Position numbers and translations under genes: made by a program
Part shown: in pieces, positions 26,281-35,342 of the stretch
How positions within the stretch are numbered: the first letter of the stretch is position 1
Layout of the letters: each line of letters starts with the position of its first letter
The notes under the pieces: model-generated
The model's input: the letters and a program-made list of their open reading frames with translations, nothing else
What the model was told of the DNA's origin: nothing
The model's database searches: none
NCBI GenBank assembly: GCA_042573625.1
Contig: JBHPCZ010000004.1
Coordinates: forward strand, 1-64,000
Direction of reading: 5' to 3'
Source of the DNA: JBHPCZ01 sp042573625
GTDB lineage: Bacteria; Desulfobacterota; Desulfobacteria; Desulfobacterales; UBA11574
DNA: 64,000 nucleotides

Positions 26281-27015
26281 TCAGGCTGCTCTGGTTTCAA
26301 GATGTTGTTCCGCCCCTGGCGCAATGGATTTTTTCAAGGATCTGTTTTCCTCCACCAACCGGCCGTCGCTGAGACGCAGTATCCTCTGCGCGTATTTGGC
26401 ACACTCGGCACTGTGAGAGACCATGACAATGGTCATTCCCTCCTGGTTGAGCCCAAGAAGCAGCTCCATAACCTCACGGGTGGTCCGGGTATCCAGATTT
26501 CCCGTGGGCTCATCCGCCAGCAATACCGGGGGCTCGTTGACAATGGCACGGGCGACGGCCACCCGTTCCTTTTCACCTCCGGAAATCTGATTTGGCAACC
26601 GGTGAAATTTTCCATCCAGCCCCATACTTGCAAGGGCGTGCTCAGCCATGGATTGTTTTGTTTTTCGGTTGGTCTTGAGTGTGGTCAGGGGGAGCATGAC
26701 GTTTTCCAGAACAGTCAGATAGGGCACAAGATGAAAGCTCTGGAACACAAAGCCCAGAAACTCCCTTCGAAAATCGGCCTGCTTCTCCTGACTCAAGGCA
26801 TAAACATCGATGTCGTCAACGATATACCGACCCGAAGTCGGCGCGTTCATAGCACCCATGATGGACAGCAGCGTGGATTTCCCGGAACCGGATTCACCCA
26901 TAACAGCGACAAACTCCCCGGAATCGATCTGATAGCTGATATCTGAGATGGCAGTCACTACAGAGTCTGCACTGCCGTATTTTTTGGATAAATTATTTGC
27001 AATAATGTAACTCAT
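26281..27015 (-). CDS. ABC transporter ATPase (MacB/LolD type)
   Basis: This 244-residue ATPase shows Walker A GESGSGKST, Q-loop VFQSFHLVPYLTVLENV, signature ISGGEKERVAVARAI and Walker B VLLADEPTGNLD, followed by the switch His in VSHSAE. This pattern is that of the MacB/LolD group, which powers FtsX-type mechanotransmission permeases rather than classic transport. GGAGG stands before the ATG. It lies 40 bp after the permease gene and belongs to the same operon. Confidence 0.93.
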   Translation of the reverse strand: MSYIIANNLSKKYGSADSVVTAISDISYQIDSGEFVAVMGESGSGKSTLLSIMGAMNAPTSGRYIVDDIDVYALSQEKQADFRREFLGFVFQSFHLVPYLTVLENVMLPLTTLKTNRKTKQSMAEHALASMGLDGKFHRLPNQISGGEKERVAVARAIVNEPPVLLADEPTGNLDTRTTREVMELLLGLNQEGMTIVMVSHSAECAKYAQRILRLSDGRLVEENRSLKKSIAPGAEQHLETRAA

Positions 27016-27054
27016 ACTATCCTCCGTAAGAAGATACAGCTCATGTAAAAGGGT

Positions 27055-28212
27055 CTATAGGGATCTCAATGCCTCATTGGGATCCATCTGTGCGGCCATG
27101 AGTGCAGGATATGCACTGGAAACCAGCCCCATCACGATGGCCATGATAAGTGCGCTGCCGGCCAATTCCATGTTTATCGGGATTGCCGGCACAGGGCCTT
27201 CGGAAACCAGCCTCAAACCGACATGGGTGCCGCCGATTCCGAGCAGATAACCCAGAAGCCCGGCAAAGGTGGATACGATCCCGGCTTCAAGGAAGATGAT
27301 CCACATCACGTGATGTTTGCGAAACCCGATTGCTCTGAAGATTCCGATTTCCTGTGTACGCTCCCGTACGCTGCCCATAAAAGTTACCAGGACGACCAAA
27401 CCTCCGACAAAAAAGACCACCGCTGAAATACCGTAGGAAAACTTTTTGAGCTGGGAAAGGGTTTCCATACGCCCTTTGACCACCTGCTGAATGGCCATAA
27501 CCTTAGCGCCGGGAAGCACTTCGGCGATCTGTTTTACCATCTCGTCGATGGGGCAGGCATTGCACAAAGCCGCTACTTCTACCATGGAAACCTTACCCTT
27601 TTTGTTCAGCAGCGACTGGACGGTTTCAAGGCGCGCAAAAACCAGTTGATCATCCTGTGAGCCTGTAGGTTCCAAAACCCCGGTAATTTTAAGCGAACGG
27701 CTGTTCACGTTTACACTATCGCCGATCTTAAGAGACAGAATTCGGGCGGCCTCGGGACCCAGCAGAAGGCCCTGCTTGCCAGGGAATTCTCCCCTCACTT
27801 TCCACCAGGGTTTCAACGTGCCGGCAGTTTTAAAATCGATCCCGGAAAGCAAAACTCGCTTATCCCCCACCTGGATGTTTCCCAGGACCATCGGGCCGAC
27901 GGCGGCGACATTGGCTGCATTCTTTATTGAATGGATGCCCGCCAGATCCGACTGGCGGATTTCCTGCATCTCAAAAGAAACGCCGCCGAGTGAAAGGCCG
28001 CCATAGGTCAGGGTGAGGTTGTCCGTCCGGGGAACAATCAAAATATTTGCGCCGTATTTTTCAAGTTTTTGATTGATGTCATGGGTTGTGGCATCTACAA
28101 AACTAATGACAGCCACCACTGTTGCCACACCAATAACGAGTCCGGCCAGCACAAACATTGCCTTGCCCTTGCGGCGCATCAGATTTTTCAATGCAATTTC
28201 TTTCAATGTCAT
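27055..28212 (-). CDS. FtsX/MacB-type ABC permease
   Basis: This 385-residue permease has one N-terminal helix (MFVLAGLVIGVATVVAVISF), a large periplasmic domain (about 40-255) and three C-terminal helices with the typical FtsX-loop GSVRERTQEIGIFRAIGFRK. The family couples ATP hydrolysis to movement of the periplasmic domain. The periplasmic part holds a CNAC pair (ALCNACPIDEM) that could bind metal or form a disulfide. It starts 3 bp after the DUF2318 gene. The gene order DUF2318-permease-ATPase resembles the Fet/Cj1660-1663 type iron-uptake loci, but no FTR1 permease or P19 protein is seen here. Confidence 0.9.
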   Translation of the reverse strand: MTLKEIALKNLMRRKGKAMFVLAGLVIGVATVVAVISFVDATTHDINQKLEKYGANILIVPRTDNLTLTYGGLSLGGVSFEMQEIRQSDLAGIHSIKNAANVAAVGPMVLGNIQVGDKRVLLSGIDFKTAGTLKPWWKVRGEFPGKQGLLLGPEAARILSLKIGDSVNVNSRSLKITGVLEPTGSQDDQLVFARLETVQSLLNKKGKVSMVEVAALCNACPIDEMVKQIAEVLPGAKVMAIQQVVKGRMETLSQLKKFSYGISAVVFFVGGLVVLVTFMGSVRERTQEIGIFRAIGFRKHHVMWIIFLEAGIVSTFAGLLGYLLGIGGTHVGLRLVSEGPVPAIPINMELAGSALIMAIVMGLVSSAYPALMAAQMDPNEALRSL

Positions 28213-28215
28213 GGT

Positions 28216-28779
28216 TTACGTCCTTCCGGAAAAGTCAAAATATTGCTTGCCCTCGAGAATGTCGCTATTATGGATGACCAGTTTGTCGCCCACAATTCCA
28301 CGGGTTAACGGCGCAGGGTTGCATCCCCCCTTGACTTCGTTGACCAGGACCGATGCGAATCGGCGTCCGCAATTTCGGCAGACCATATCATCGCCCTCCT
28401 GGTAATACCCTTTGCCGGCCGGCCAGCAGACATCACAGGCGTCAAAGGCCGCCCGGATCACACCGTCTGAGCTTTTCAGGACAAAGTAACGGATCGTAAT
28501 ATCATTATGCTGGTATGCGAAATGGTGGGCTATTCCATCATTGAACAGCGCTGTCGGGAAGTCCACCGCAGTGGCGTTTGGCGCCGCGGTTGCGGGCGCG
28601 GTGGCCGATGCCTTTTTCCCGGAGAGGCTGTAGAATGCGATGCCACCGGTTAGAATCAAAACGGTGCAAACGAAAAAGATTATTAGCGGTGCTTGGCGTT
28701 TTCTTTCAGTGCCGAGAACAGCGGCTTTTTTGACTGATCGTTTATCTTGGTTTCTGGTGTCGCGTTTTTTCCTGGACAT
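28216..28779 (-). CDS. DUF2318-domain membrane protein
   Basis: This 187-residue protein has a basic cytoplasmic start, one membrane helix (about 32-50) and a periplasmic DUF2318 domain with Cys115, Cys118, Cys134, Cys137 and Cys153 (CDVCWPAGKGYY and CRNCGRRF motifs), which probably bind a metal or Fe-S centre. In Campylobacter and E. coli, DUF2318 proteins are part of ABC loci for iron uptake. AAGGAG precedes the ATG. It heads the permease-ATPase-HMA operon and lies about 140 bp after the Cys-rich peptide gene on the same strand. Confidence 0.88.
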   Translation of the reverse strand: MSRKKRDTRNQDKRSVKKAAVLGTERKRQAPLIIFFVCTVLILTGGIAFYSLSGKKASATAPATAAPNATAVDFPTALFNDGIAHHFAYQHNDITIRYFVLKSSDGVIRAAFDACDVCWPAGKGYYQEGDDMVCRNCGRRFASVLVNEVKGGCNPAPLTRGIVGDKLVIHNSDILEGKQYFDFSGRT

Positions 28780-28917
28780 AACAGAGATCTCCTTGATGTT
28801 TTTCTCAAATGAGTTCGATTGTGAATATGCAAAACAGATTCGTTTAACATGGATATTTCACACAAACGAATCCGGGTATGGGTCAAATTTTAGATGAGAT
28901 AGTGCAGATCGGATGGA

Positions 28918-29337
28918 TTAACAGATAAAAGTTTGGTTTTGAAGATATATGGGAATGGGGTCGATAGTGATCCAAAACGGGTTGAAATTTTTATTTCCTA
29001 TCGTTGGTAGCCGGAAAGAAGGATCATTGACAGCAACGCTAACTGTGCCATTAACCGGCGCTTTCATATCTTCCGTTGCAGATGATACGATAAGGGGCGG
29101 TGTATCCGGCATCTGGTTTTTATTCAGAGCACAAGGAACCGTAGCTGTGGACGAGCAGCATCCGTGTTCGATGGAATCAATGACAGAAGGCGGTCCATTG
29201 TGATGCATCATCATTTTGGTGCAGCAGCAGGGTTGGCTCGCGCAAAGTGCGGCACCGCCTGCCGTAACTGCAATAATATGAATGCCGAGCATCACAAGAG
29301 AAAAGCTGGCAATTATTTTTTTGGAGAATGGGTTCAT
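28918..29337 (-). CDS. Cys/Met/His-rich secreted small protein
   Basis: This 139-residue protein has an N-terminal hydrophobic helix that could be a signal peptide, then a dense cluster of possible metal ligands: Cys32, Cys37-39, Met42-44, His45-46 and later Cys60, Cys61, Cys69 (CASQPCCCTKMMMHHNG). The C-terminal half is ordinary and ends in Cys. I do not recognise the family. Its position upstream of the DUF2318-ABC operon on the same strand suggests a soft-metal (copper-like) binding protein or sensor. The ribosome site is weak. It is a real gene by its sense strand and context, but the function is inference. Confidence 0.65.
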   Translation of the reverse strand: MNPFSKKIIASFSLVMLGIHIIAVTAGGAALCASQPCCCTKMMMHHNGPPSVIDSIEHGCCSSTATVPCALNKNQMPDTPPLIVSSATEDMKAPVNGTVSVAVNDPSFRLPTIGNKNFNPFWITIDPIPIYLQNQTFIC

Positions 29338-29579
29338 GTCTGTTGATTTTTAAATTATATTAGCAAACATTATATGCCACATTGTCGTAGTTGTCAACCC
29401 AAAAAGCCAGCAAGGAAACCTTTTGAAAACAGATCGTGCTTTTTACATTTAATGCATTGTCGGCAGCCTTTTGAGTTCGTTTGTGAGTGAATTGGGCTGA
29501 AAACCCAAATCCGTTGCTTTCGAATTGTCAAGAGAAACGTCAGGAGGTCTCGGTGCCGGCAGGCTTAAATCTTTCTGTT
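29338..29579. other. Upstream region of the metal-related locus; no gene seen
   Basis: The A+T-rich part next to 29337 should hold the promoter for the Cys-rich gene on the minus strand. I cannot point to clear boxes, and I see no further gene up to repeat B. Confidence 0.4.
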
Positions 29580-29895
29580 CGTCCTAGATACTGACAGGAG
29601 AAGGTTCAACCGATCCGGTGTGCAACGATACGCGTGAGGTATCACTCAACCGGTATTTTCAATATCGAATGTCGAATATAAAAGGAAAACAGCGTGTTTG
29701 CTTTCGGGTTGAATTTCCCGTAAAATTTGGCGCTGTCATTTTACAAAGGTCGAAAAGACTTCATTATTCGACATTCCTTGTTGAATATTGGATATTCGGC
29801 AACGTGTAAAATAGCAACTGTGTTCAGAGCCTGGGGCGATGCCTCCATCATGATGGCTACCGGATGCTTCCCGCTATGCGGGAAAAGAGCCCACT
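29580..29895 (+). repeat. Repeat B, copy B2
   Basis: This copy of about 316 bp is related to B1 through GTCCTAGATAC, ATATCGAATGTCGAATATA, GGATATTCGGCAACGTGTAAAA and the tail CCCGCTATGCGGGA. It ends 8 bp from the stop codon of the acetoacetyl-CoA synthetase gene. Confidence 0.78.
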
Positions 29896-29903
29896 CTTTT
29901 TCC

Positions 29904-31859
29904 TTAGTCTTCTTGCAGTTCTTTTAAATCAGCGTAATACTCAAGTGCTTCAGGGTTCCTCAGGGCGTCTTTATTGAGCACAGGCTGGTTGTGAATGATC
30001 TTTTTGACGGCCAGTTCAACCTTTTTCATGTTGAGCGTATAGGGCACATCCGGTATTGCCAAAATCTTGGCCGGAACGTGTCTTGGCGAAGCATTGGTCC
30101 GAATTGTTGTCTTGATTATATTTTTTAATTCCTCGGTGAGTTCATATCCTTCGGCCATTTGGACAAAAAGGATGATACGGGTATCATTTTTCCAGTTTTG
30201 CCCCACAACGACGCTATCTTCAATTTCCTCCAACCGATCCATCTGGCGATAGATTTCGGCTGTTCCTATCCGTACGCCGCCGGGGTTCAAGGTGGCATCC
30301 GAACGCCCGAATATGGCTACTCCACCTCGGTCATTGATGATGATAAAGTCACCATGTCGCCAGACATTGGGGTATACGTCGAAATACGCATCATGGTATT
30401 TTTTATTGTCCGGATCGTTCCAGAAGTAGATGGGCATGGAAGGGAAGGGGGCGCTGCAAACCAGTTCTCCCTCCCGGTTTACTATCGAACTTCCATTTTT
30501 ATCAAAGGCATTGACGTTCATGGCCAGCCCCCTGCACTGGAGTTCACCTGCATATACAGAACCCATCGGGTTGCCGAGCGCAAAGCAGCCGTTGAGGTCT
30601 GTTCCGCCGGAAATGGATGCCAGCTGAAGATCCGATTTGACTTCACGGTAAATATACTCGAAGCCTTCGTTGGAAAGGGGTGACCCTGTGGAGAGCACCG
30701 CCTTGAGCGAAGAGAGGTCATACGATTTTCCGGGTGTTACGCCGGCATTTTGGAGAGCGGCAATGTATCCCGCACTGGTCCCGAAGATTGAAATTTTTTC
30801 ATCCTGGGCCAATTCCCACAACACACCGGGATCTGGATGGAAGGGGTTGCCGTCAAAGAGAACGATGGTGGCGCCTACTGCCAGAGAACTGACCAGCCAG
30901 TTCCACATCATCCAGCCGCATGTGGTAAAGTAAAAGATGGTATCCTCCTGTTTTAAATCGGTATGGAGGATAAGCTCTTTCATGTGGTGGATCAGAATCC
31001 CTCCGGCACTCTGAACCATGCATTTGGGAAGTCCGGTGGTGCCGGATGAATACATGATATAGAGGGGGTGATCAAACGGGAGTTGTTCAAATTCAATTTC
31101 AGGGGCGGATGGTTGAGACTTGAAGTCTTCATATAAAATGGCGTGCAGTACATTGCTGATATCCGGATATTTTTGTGTGTACGGCACCACCACCACCCGC
31201 TCAATGGAAGGAAGTTCCTTGATGATGCTGGAGATACGCTCTAGGCTATCCAGCCGGTTTCCTTTGAAAAAATATCCATCAACCGTGAATAATATTTTGG
31301 GTTTGATCTGGCCGAATCGATCCAGCACGCCCTTAATGCCGAAGTCCGGAGAGCAGGAAGACCATGCGGCACCAATACTGGTGGCGGCCAGCATGGCAAT
31401 AACGGTTTCCGGCATATTTGGCATAAACCCGACGACCCGATCATTGGTTTGAACACCTGCTGCTTTTAAAGAACCGGCGATCCGGGCCACTTCATCGTAA
31501 AGTGTGGCATATGTTATCTTAACGGTATTCTGACCCTCTCCTTTGAAAATCAGGGCTGTGCGGTCATCCCGAAATCGCATGAGATTTTCAGCAAAGTTGA
31601 GCCGTGCGCCTGAAAACCACCGGGCGCCCGGCATTTTTTTGAGGTCATCAATGATGTTATCATACGGTTTTGACGCGATGATATCCGCGAATTCCCACAT
31701 GGCCGCCCAGAAATCCGGAATGTTTTCAATGGACCATTGATGGAGAGATGTATATTCCTTGAAATCCTGGCTGTATTTGCCATTGATGAAATGCATGAAT
31801 CGGTACATGTTTGTACTTTTGATTCTTTCTTCCGAGGGTGCCCATAATGGTACGGCCAT
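29904..31859 (-). CDS. aacS: Acetoacetyl-CoA synthetase
   Basis: This 651-residue adenylate-forming ligase activates acetoacetate to acetoacetyl-CoA with ATP. Features are the acyl-CoA synthetase N-cap (ARWFSGARLNFAENLMR), the P-loop-like YSSGTTGLPKCMVQSAGG, the aromatic-acyl pocket GWMMWNWLVSS typical of acetoacetyl-CoA synthetases, and the hinge HGDFIIINDRGGVAIFGRSD, with the catalytic Lys probably in LNMKKVELAVKK. The length matches the family. The ATG at 31859 follows AAAGGAGTT and is preferred over an upstream TTG. It would channel ketone bodies or PHB products into CoA metabolism. Confidence 0.92.
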   Translation of the reverse strand: MAVPLWAPSEERIKSTNMYRFMHFINGKYSQDFKEYTSLHQWSIENIPDFWAAMWEFADIIASKPYDNIIDDLKKMPGARWFSGARLNFAENLMRFRDDRTALIFKGEGQNTVKITYATLYDEVARIAGSLKAAGVQTNDRVVGFMPNMPETVIAMLAATSIGAAWSSCSPDFGIKGVLDRFGQIKPKILFTVDGYFFKGNRLDSLERISSIIKELPSIERVVVVPYTQKYPDISNVLHAILYEDFKSQPSAPEIEFEQLPFDHPLYIMYSSGTTGLPKCMVQSAGGILIHHMKELILHTDLKQEDTIFYFTTCGWMMWNWLVSSLAVGATIVLFDGNPFHPDPGVLWELAQDEKISIFGTSAGYIAALQNAGVTPGKSYDLSSLKAVLSTGSPLSNEGFEYIYREVKSDLQLASISGGTDLNGCFALGNPMGSVYAGELQCRGLAMNVNAFDKNGSSIVNREGELVCSAPFPSMPIYFWNDPDNKKYHDAYFDVYPNVWRHGDFIIINDRGGVAIFGRSDATLNPGGVRIGTAEIYRQMDRLEEIEDSVVVGQNWKNDTRIILFVQMAEGYELTEELKNIIKTTIRTNASPRHVPAKILAIPDVPYTLNMKKVELAVKKIIHNQPVLNKDALRNPEALEYYADLKELQED

Positions 31860-32070
31860 CTCCAACTCCTTTAACCTGAACTTTTTAACGGCAATGTCAT
31901 TCTATGGAACCGTTACTTCCATTGATGGTTTTTACAATTATCCATATCGATACGTCAAGATTATGATTAGAAAATGATAAATTCAAAGGCTTTAACACTT
32001 GCGGAATGATCGGATTTCAGATAGCTTCTACCCCAAAATTGTTCTTTTATCGAAGAGGGAGATGTAAATT

Positions 32071-33105
32071 ATGCGTATTGTTGATTTACGGTCTGACACC
32101 ATCACACAGCCGACGCCGGCCATGCGAAAAGCAATGGCTGACGCAAAAGTCGGAGACGACGTTTTCGGTGAAGATCCGACGGTGAACCGTCTCGAGGAAA
32201 TGGCAGGTGAACGGTTGGGAAAAGCCGCGGGATTGTTCGTCGCCAGTGGAACCATGGCCAATCTGGTCAGCCAGTTGACACATTGTGGTCGGGGTGCTGA
32301 AGTTATTCTGGGCGACCAGTCCCACATTTTTTTCTTCGAGCAGGGAGGGTCTGCCGCGCTGGGCGGTATCCACCCCCACACCGTACCCAACCAGCCGGAC
32401 GGCAAACTGGCCTTGAGTGATATTGAAACCGCTATTAGAACAGACGACGTTCATTTTCCCAGAACCCGGCTGATTATTCTCGAAAACACGCATAACCGCT
32501 GCCATGGAAGCCCTCTCGACAAGGATTATATGCATTCCGTGGGAGAAATAGCACAAAGCCATGGATTGAAAATCCATGTTGACGGCGCGCGGCTTTTCAA
32601 TGCCGCCATCGCACAGAATGAGGATGCAAAAGAACTGGTTGTAGATGCGGATTCCGTCAGTATTTGTCTCAGCAAGGGATTGGCTGCGCCCGTGGGTTCT
32701 GTGGTTTGTGGTTCCCAAGATTTTATCGCCGAAGCCCGGAGAGCCCGAAAGGTAATCGGGGGAGGCATGCGGCAGGCAGGCGTAATTGCCGCCGCCGGCT
32801 TAGTGGCACTCAATGAAATGGTAGACCGCCTGGCAGATGATCACGCCAATGCAAAACGATTGGCAGAGAGATTGGCCGATCTGGATGGGTTGTCAATCGA
32901 TCCAAATTCCGTAAAGACCAATATTGTATTCTTTGAGGTAACCAGGGCCGATATAACTGCCCGGATAATGGCGGAAAGGCTCGGCAGCGAAGGCATTCGC
33001 GTACTGCCCGGCGGATCCCGGCGGCTGAGGGCCGTGACCCATTACCACATCACTTCGGATGATATCGATTATGCCCTGGAAGGTTTTTCCAGGGTTTTAA
33101 AATAG
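32071..33105 (+). CDS. ltaE: Low-specificity L-threonine aldolase
   Basis: This 344-residue PLP enzyme cleaves threonine or allo-threonine to glycine and acetaldehyde. It shows DLRSDTITQPTPAMRKAM at the start, GDDVFGEDPTVNRLE, the PLP-phosphate site GLFVASGTMANL, HVDGARLFNAA and the Lys Schiff-base region SICLSKGLAAPVGS. The length is normal. GAGGGAG lies before the ATG. It is divergent from the acetoacetyl-CoA synthetase gene, with about 210 bp between them for both promoters. Confidence 0.93.
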   Translation: MRIVDLRSDTITQPTPAMRKAMADAKVGDDVFGEDPTVNRLEEMAGERLGKAAGLFVASGTMANLVSQLTHCGRGAEVILGDQSHIFFFEQGGSAALGGIHPHTVPNQPDGKLALSDIETAIRTDDVHFPRTRLIILENTHNRCHGSPLDKDYMHSVGEIAQSHGLKIHVDGARLFNAAIAQNEDAKELVVDADSVSICLSKGLAAPVGSVVCGSQDFIAEARRARKVIGGGMRQAGVIAAAGLVALNEMVDRLADDHANAKRLAERLADLDGLSIDPNSVKTNIVFFEVTRADITARIMAERLGSEGIRVLPGGSRRLRAVTHYHITSDDIDYALEGFSRVLK

Positions 33106-33135
33106 TTGTCTAATTTCAACTTTTTTATGATTTTT

Positions 33136-33330
33136 GGTTCTTCTTCCACTGAGTTGAACCAAAGGGTCCAAGGATTCAAGGGTTCCAGGGTCCAAGTGAT
33201 TACGCTCTATCTATCTTCTTGATGGTCTATAAACATCCAAACAGAGTCTAAACGGCACCTGCGAAACTTTCAGCCCCTCTTGATGTTTAATCATTTTACT
33301 TGAATCCTTGCCCCCTAAAACCCTTGAATC
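33136..33330. repeat. Repeat C, copy C1
   Basis: This stretch carries GGTTCTTCTTCCACTGAG at the left, AAGGATTCAAGGGTTCCAG inside and CTTGAATCCTTGCCCCCT with CCCTTGAATCC at the right, so its ends are loosely inverted. Related copies are at 48377-48623, 50119-50636 and 53141-53305. It lies downstream of two convergent genes. Confidence 0.65.
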
Positions 33331-33336
33331 CTTTAT

Positions 33337-33358
33337 ACCCCGCCGCTTGCGGCGGGGT
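33337..33358. terminator. G+C-rich hairpin between convergent genes
   Basis: ACCCCGCCGC and GCGGCGGGGT form a perfect 10-bp stem with a 2-base loop, 14 bp beyond the stop of the AICAR transformylase gene. There is no clear T-run on either side, so termination is probable but not certain. Confidence 0.4.
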
Positions 33359-33372
33359 GATTCATTTGCTTT

Positions 33373-34623
33373 TTAGTGTTTGAAACTCCGCTGCCCGGTA
33401 TAAACCATTGTGGCATTGACCTCGTTACAGGCTTCGATGGACTGATAATCATTTCCTGATCCGCCCGGCTGAATCACGGACTGAATGCCTTCACTAAGAC
33501 CCACATCAATGCCGTCTCTGAACGGAAAGAATGCATCGCTGACCATGGCAGCACCAATCAGCCCACCCTTTTCCTTTGCAACCTTATCGTCAATTTCCGC
33601 TTTTTTATCGTCATCTTTCAGGTCATTATAGGGGATATTGAGCATTTCGAAACAGTAACGGTCTGCAAGCTTCCGATAGGCCTTGTCCCTGGCAATCTCC
33701 GCGACACCCACCCGATCCTGCTCACCGGTTCCAATGCCTACGGTAACCTGATCTTTGACATAAATAACCGAGTTTGATGTAATTCCTGATTCAACGAGCC
33801 AGCCAAACAGCAGGTCATCATATTCCTGATCCGTGGGTTCCCGGTTTATCCTGTATGTTTTGCCCTTGTAGTCACATTCCGCGATCTTGAGATCTGCCGG
33901 GGTGCGAGCGGTCGGGGCAAATGACCATTGCACGACATGGCCGCCGTCTATAAGGCTTTTGAATTCCACACATCGCTGGCCTACAAAATTCTGCAGGCGA
34001 TCAATATTTCCGATACGGACAACCCGGAGATTGGGTTTCTTTGCAAAAATATCCATCACCCCTTCTTCAAAATCGGGCGCGACCACAACTTCGGCGTATT
34101 GTTCGTAAATCGCCTCAGCCGTTGCCCTGTCAACCGCCCGATTGACGGTAATGCATCCACCGAAAGCGGCCACCCGGTCGGCCATGTTTGCCTTGTTGTA
34201 TGCGTCTACCAATGAATCAGACCGCGCAACACCACAGGGGTTATTGTGCTTGACAATGACCACAGTGGGTTTGTCCACAAAATATCTCAGGATATTCAAT
34301 GAATTGTCCGCGTCGGTCAAATTTGTTTTTCCGGGATGCTTGCCGGATTGCAGCAGCTCGATGTCCGAAGCCAGATACTGCCCCGGCTGTATGGTTTCGG
34401 TTTCACCCAAAACCAGGTTTCCGTTTGCAAGCTTATACAGCGCTGCTTCCTGGCCCGGATTTTCACCGTATCTTAAACCTTTTTGGACGTTGTCGATGGT
34501 CCAGGCAACTTTTTCATAAAAGAGGGTCTGCCTTTTCGCTTCATCCACAAAAGTGATTTCCATCTGGGGAGGAAAGTGGTCATCCATTATTGTTCGATAC
34601 ATTTTCTTCAGATCTTCAGACAT
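33373..34623 (-). CDS. AICAR transformylase, stand-alone
   Basis: This 416-residue protein is the formyltransferase half of PurH: it transfers a formyl group from 10-formyl-THF to AICAR in purine synthesis. The catalytic motif VKHNNPCGVA, RYGENPGQEAALY, AAFGGCITVNRAVD and the ending AMVSDAFFPFRDGID and YTGQRSFKH are typical. It begins 39 bp after the IMP cyclohydrolase gene with its own strong AAAGGAG site, so this is a true split rather than a frameshift. It is longer than the usual C-terminal half of PurH (about 320 residues), with extra sequence at the N-terminus. Confidence 0.93.
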   Translation of the reverse strand: MSEDLKKMYRTIMDDHFPPQMEITFVDEAKRQTLFYEKVAWTIDNVQKGLRYGENPGQEAALYKLANGNLVLGETETIQPGQYLASDIELLQSGKHPGKTNLTDADNSLNILRYFVDKPTVVIVKHNNPCGVARSDSLVDAYNKANMADRVAAFGGCITVNRAVDRATAEAIYEQYAEVVVAPDFEEGVMDIFAKKPNLRVVRIGNIDRLQNFVGQRCVEFKSLIDGGHVVQWSFAPTARTPADLKIAECDYKGKTYRINREPTDQEYDDLLFGWLVESGITSNSVIYVKDQVTVGIGTGEQDRVGVAEIARDKAYRKLADRYCFEMLNIPYNDLKDDDKKAEIDDKVAKEKGGLIGAAMVSDAFFPFRDGIDVGLSEGIQSVIQPGGSGNDYQSIEACNEVNATMVYTGQRSFKH

Positions 34624-34662
34624 TTTTTTCTCCTTTCCTTAAATGACCCTTTTTATATATTT

Positions 34663-35337
34663 TTAGGTGTAACATCCTTTTACTTCCTCAAAGGCTCTGG
34701 CGCCCAAATAGCCGGCAATGGTGCGGTCATAGTCGGCAGTGTATTCAAACGCCTTTTTGGCCAGTTGGTAACGAAGGTCCAGTGATATGGATCCGTTGTT
34801 TTTTTCCATATCAGATATGATCGATCCATAGTCGGAGGGATCAACCACCGAAGCCACCCGGATATAATTTTTCGCGGAAGCCCTGATCATGCAAGGCCCT
34901 CCGATATCGATGTTGCCGCGGGCCTGTTCAACCGTCACATCCGGTTTTGAAATCGTGTCTTTAAAAGGATAAAGGTTTCCGATAACCATATCAATGTGAA
35001 CAGACCCTGTTCGCCGGAGGTCATCATTGTGGGCGTCATTGTAGGTTTCAGTAAGGAGTCCGAGATATATTTTAAAATCGAGGGTTTTTACCAGTCCGCC
35101 CTGGGTTTCCGGCTGGCCGGTGTAATCCGAAACCTGTGTCAGGCAGGTGTCGGCAGTATCACCGATGATTTCTTTTATTTTAGAGAATGTACCCCCTGTT
35201 GAAAAGAATTTTATATCAGGATTTATCCTGAGCAACTCGGGGACAAACGAATCAAGGCCGTTTTTGTCAAAAACACTTGCCAGCACATGCCTAACTTTAA
35301 CCAGATCATCAATTTTTTCAACGACGTTCATACTCAT
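34663..35337 (-). CDS. IMP cyclohydrolase, stand-alone (PurH N-terminal half)
   Basis: This 224-residue protein has the MGS-like fold of the IMP cyclohydrolase domain, which closes FAICAR to IMP. Features are ALASVFDKNGL-type opening (here VLASVFDKNGLDSF), FFSTGGTFSKI, VSDYTGQPETQGGLVKTL and the late NIDIGGPCMIRASAKN. The length equals one domain of bifunctional PurH (about 200 residues). The transformylase is encoded just downstream. The upstream HD-domain gene ends 5 bp before its start, so they are cotranscribed. Confidence 0.9.
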   Translation of the reverse strand: MSMNVVEKIDDLVKVRHVLASVFDKNGLDSFVPELLRINPDIKFFSTGGTFSKIKEIIGDTADTCLTQVSDYTGQPETQGGLVKTLDFKIYLGLLTETYNDAHNDDLRRTGSVHIDMVIGNLYPFKDTISKPDVTVEQARGNIDIGGPCMIRASAKNYIRVASVVDPSDYGSIISDMEKNNGSISLDLRYQLAKKAFEYTADYDRTIAGYLGARAFEEVKGCYT

Positions 35338-35342
35338 AGCAT

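Noticed and set aside
25107..29337. Assignment of the ABC locus as a complete Fet iron-uptake system
   Set aside because: The FTR1 permease and the P19 protein, which define that system, are not present.
30159..30683. Plus-strand open frame of 174 codons
   Set aside because: It is antisense to the acetoacetyl-CoA synthetase gene, whose motifs are continuous across it.
33373..35337. Frameshifted fused purH
   Set aside because: The 39-bp gap holds a proper stop, a strong ribosome site and a fresh ATG; both proteins are complete domains.
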